Source: Lysobacteraceae bacterium (GTDB lineage Bacteria > Pseudomonadota > Gammaproteobacteria > Xanthomonadales > Ahniellaceae). Taken from it: a stretch of 44,785 bases of DNA. The translations under genes were made by a program, and so were the position numbers. Numbering within the stretch: the stretch's first letter is position 1; every line of letters starts with the position of its first letter. This document shows, piece after piece, positions 43,530 to 44,785 of the stretch. The stretch covers positions 1-44,785 of the forward strand of contig PVBP01000015.1 of NCBI GenBank assembly GCA_002995625.1, in the 5' to 3' direction. The notes below the pieces were generated by a model, which worked only from the letters and a program-made list of their open reading frames with translations, was not told where the DNA came from and did no database searches.

Positions 43530-44249
43530 CTACTCTTCTTCGTACAGCTTCAGGCCTTCCAGTATCGGGGCATCGGCGTCGAACACCAGCACGCGAACGT
43601 CTGCCAATGCGGCAAGATGAAGCACCTCGACGAGACATTCCGGCATGCCTTTCTTCCGATGTTCCTGGCGCAGTCGTTCGGCGGAAATGCCTTCGACGTG
43701 CTGCAGGTTCTCGTCCGACCAAGGTGTGGCAATCAGCTTTACGCCGATCGCCGGGCTGTACGGAATGCGGAAGGCGACGAACAGGAAGCGGCTCGGCGTC
43801 GCGAGATCGGCCAGCTCGGCAAGATAGCGACCCGCCTCCTCGGTGATGTGCGCCGAACTGATTTCCCAGCACCGGCTGTAGAAGCCGGTCTCGAACTTCA
43901 GGCGTCGCACCACCTCGCGGGCGGTTGCCTCTGAGTAGGTATCGCCTATGTGCACGGGCTGACCGTCGAAGTCGTCCGCCCCGATGGCATAGGCGACGGT
44001 GCGTACGATGCCTTCAGTCTGGCACTGGTTCTCCAGCTCTTCGGGCACCTCCTGCCCTTCGGTGATCAGCGCGAAGTCCTTGCCGATGAGGCAAGGAAAC
44101 AACGCGACTTGGCCGTCGGGAAGATGCGCCTGGCTGGCGTGTAGCGGCCGCCAAACCGGCGGGCAGTCGTCCTCATACGTGATGAGGAGCGTTCGGACAA
44201 CGCGCGGGTTCTGATAACCGCGGGAAAATGGGTTGTCGATTTTGGACAT
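43530..44249 (-). CDS. ICE protein of unknown function (possibly DUF5983-related)
   Basis: 239 residues, start ATG 44249 with GGAG upstream. The C-terminal strand-helix pattern ALADVRVLVFDADAPILEGLKLYE recalls the end of DUF5983 proteins found in the same ICE blocks, but the match is by memory only. The middle has TRFLF-like beta segments (SRFLFVAFRIPYSPAIGVKLIATPW). No membrane span. It ends at a strong terminator and is preceded by a CACCC-type leader hairpin. Confidence 0.72.
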   Translation of the reverse strand: MSKIDNPFSRGYQNPRVVRTLLITYEDDCPPVWRPLHASQAHLPDGQVALFPCLIGKDFALITEGQEVPEELENQCQTEGIVRTVAYAIGADDFDGQPVHIGDTYSEATAREVVRRLKFETGFYSRCWEISSAHITEEAGRYLAELADLATPSRFLFVAFRIPYSPAIGVKLIATPWSDENLQHVEGISAERLRQEHRKKGMPECLVEVLHLAALADVRVLVFDADAPILEGLKLYEEE

Positions 44250-44285
44250 GGGATTTGCTCCAGCAAAAGTATGGCTGGGTCAATC

Positions 44286-44313
44286 CCCTGCTGGGGACTG
44301 AATCCCCAGCGGG
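44286..44313 (-). promoter_or_regulatory. Nested leader hairpin, CACCC type
   Basis: GCTGGGG (44290-44296) pairs with CCCCAGC (44304-44310), loop ACTGAAT; outer CCC (44286-44288) with GGG (44311-44313) around one bulged T. It lies 36 bases before the start at 44249 and 19 bases behind the upstream stop, leaving no room for a promoter between. Confidence 0.7.
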
Positions 44314-44332
44314 TGAATGAAGTCGCGGCCGA

Positions 44333-44767
44333 TCAGACGGGCGCGGGTGATGACGCGGTGCCGAGCAGTTGCTCGATGACACGCCTACGCAGGCGATCGC
44401 GAATCGATTCCTCGCTGACGCCCGCAAGTAGCGACAGCGTTTCCTTGGCGATCCTGGCGGCGGCCTGGTCGAGGTCGTCGGCGAGAATCGCCTGGCGCAG
44501 GTCCAGTCCCAGGTCCAGGGCTTGTCTGGATCCGCTGAATACGCTCAGCTCCCGGCTCAGGAAACAGCCCTCGCCGCCGAACTCGAATAGCCGAGGCTTG
44601 CTGCAGTGCCAGCAGCCCTCGAACTGGATGGCGGCCAGGTTGTAGCCGTCGTTGAAGCACGAAGCGATCAGCATCAGCGCTTCCAGGTCCGCCGAATCCT
44701 CGAACTGATGGTGTTCCACCAGGTTCTGCAGCTCCGGGTTCTGGTCTGTGCCGAAGGGTGGTCTCAA
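44333..44767 (-). CDS. ICE protein of unknown function, start uncertain
   Basis: 144 residues if it starts at the TTG 44767, directly after an in-frame TGA (44771-44773) near the window end. No ribosome site precedes that TTG, so the start may be different or the frame may be interrupted upstream. A central FEGCWHCSKPRLFEFGGEGCF carries four cysteines that could form a zinc site, and the C-terminal half is helical (LDQAAARIAKETLSLLAGVSEESIRDRLRRRVIEQL). No family is recognised. It is co-directional with the gene at 43530, with 83 bases between. Confidence 0.6.
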   Translation of the reverse strand: MRPPFGTDQNPELQNLVEHHQFEDSADLEALMLIASCFNDGYNLAAIQFEGCWHCSKPRLFEFGGEGCFLSRELSVFSGSRQALDLGLDLRQAILADDLDQAAARIAKETLSLLAGVSEESIRDRLRRRVIEQLLGTASSPAPV

Positions 44768-44785
44768 GAGTCAAGTGCAACACTT

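Overview
High-GC DNA carrying most of the core of an integrative and conjugative element (ICE) of the PFGI-1/ICEclc/PAGI-2 class. The gene content and codon use suggest a gammaproteobacterium (Xanthomonadales or Pseudomonadales are my guess). No rRNA, tRNA, integrase or attachment site was seen, so both ends of the element probably lie outside the window. Family names are from recognition of sequence and gene order; no database search was run.

Layout. (1) 1-2393: an MFS transporter fragment and a zinc alcohol dehydrogenase (adhP), probably cargo. (2) 2394-5667: a MobH/TraI_2 relaxase, a divergent PrlF/YhaV toxin-antitoxin pair (toxin frameshifted near its end) and a DUF3742 gene. (3) 5679-27841, minus strand: a nearly unbroken, translationally coupled type IV secretion region. 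Read in transcription order it runs PilL lipoprotein, TIGR03759, lytic transglycosylase, a PAPS-reductase-like protein, TIGR03765, TraD, TIGR03747, RAQPRD, small membrane proteins, TraL/E/K/B/V-like proteins, the TraC/VirB4 ATPase, a DsbA-like protein, TIGR03757, TraU-like, TraH-like and TraG-N. An AbiEi/AbiEii cassette is inserted in the opposite direction between the ATPase and the DsbA gene. (4) 27842-32350: an ISL3-family transposase and a compact mercury operon (merR divergent from merTPA) with a textbook MerR promoter. (5) 32584-44785, minus strand: the conserved but poorly understood ICE maintenance block, with an SNF2-like helicase, a DUF6094 methyltransferase-like protein, DUF3275, DUF932, DUF3577 and DUF3085 proteins and several unknowns, cut into transcription units by clear intrinsic terminators.

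The relaxase nicks and pilots DNA, TraD couples it to the F-like channel and pilus, the transglycosylase opens the wall, the DsbA/thioredoxin-like proteins probably fold secreted components, two toxin-antitoxin systems stabilise the element, and mer is the selectable cargo.

The most novel signal is non-coding. A structured element of up to three adjacent hairpins, with compensatory base changes, occurs at 10442-10510, 39496-39561, 41815-41878 and 43354-43419 (a weak fifth copy at 27845-27869). The copies sit near the heads of ICE transcription units. Separately, almost every gene of the right-hand block is preceded by a GC-rich nested hairpin, often starting CACCC and ending GGGTG, 25-90 bases before a strong Shine-Dalgarno start.
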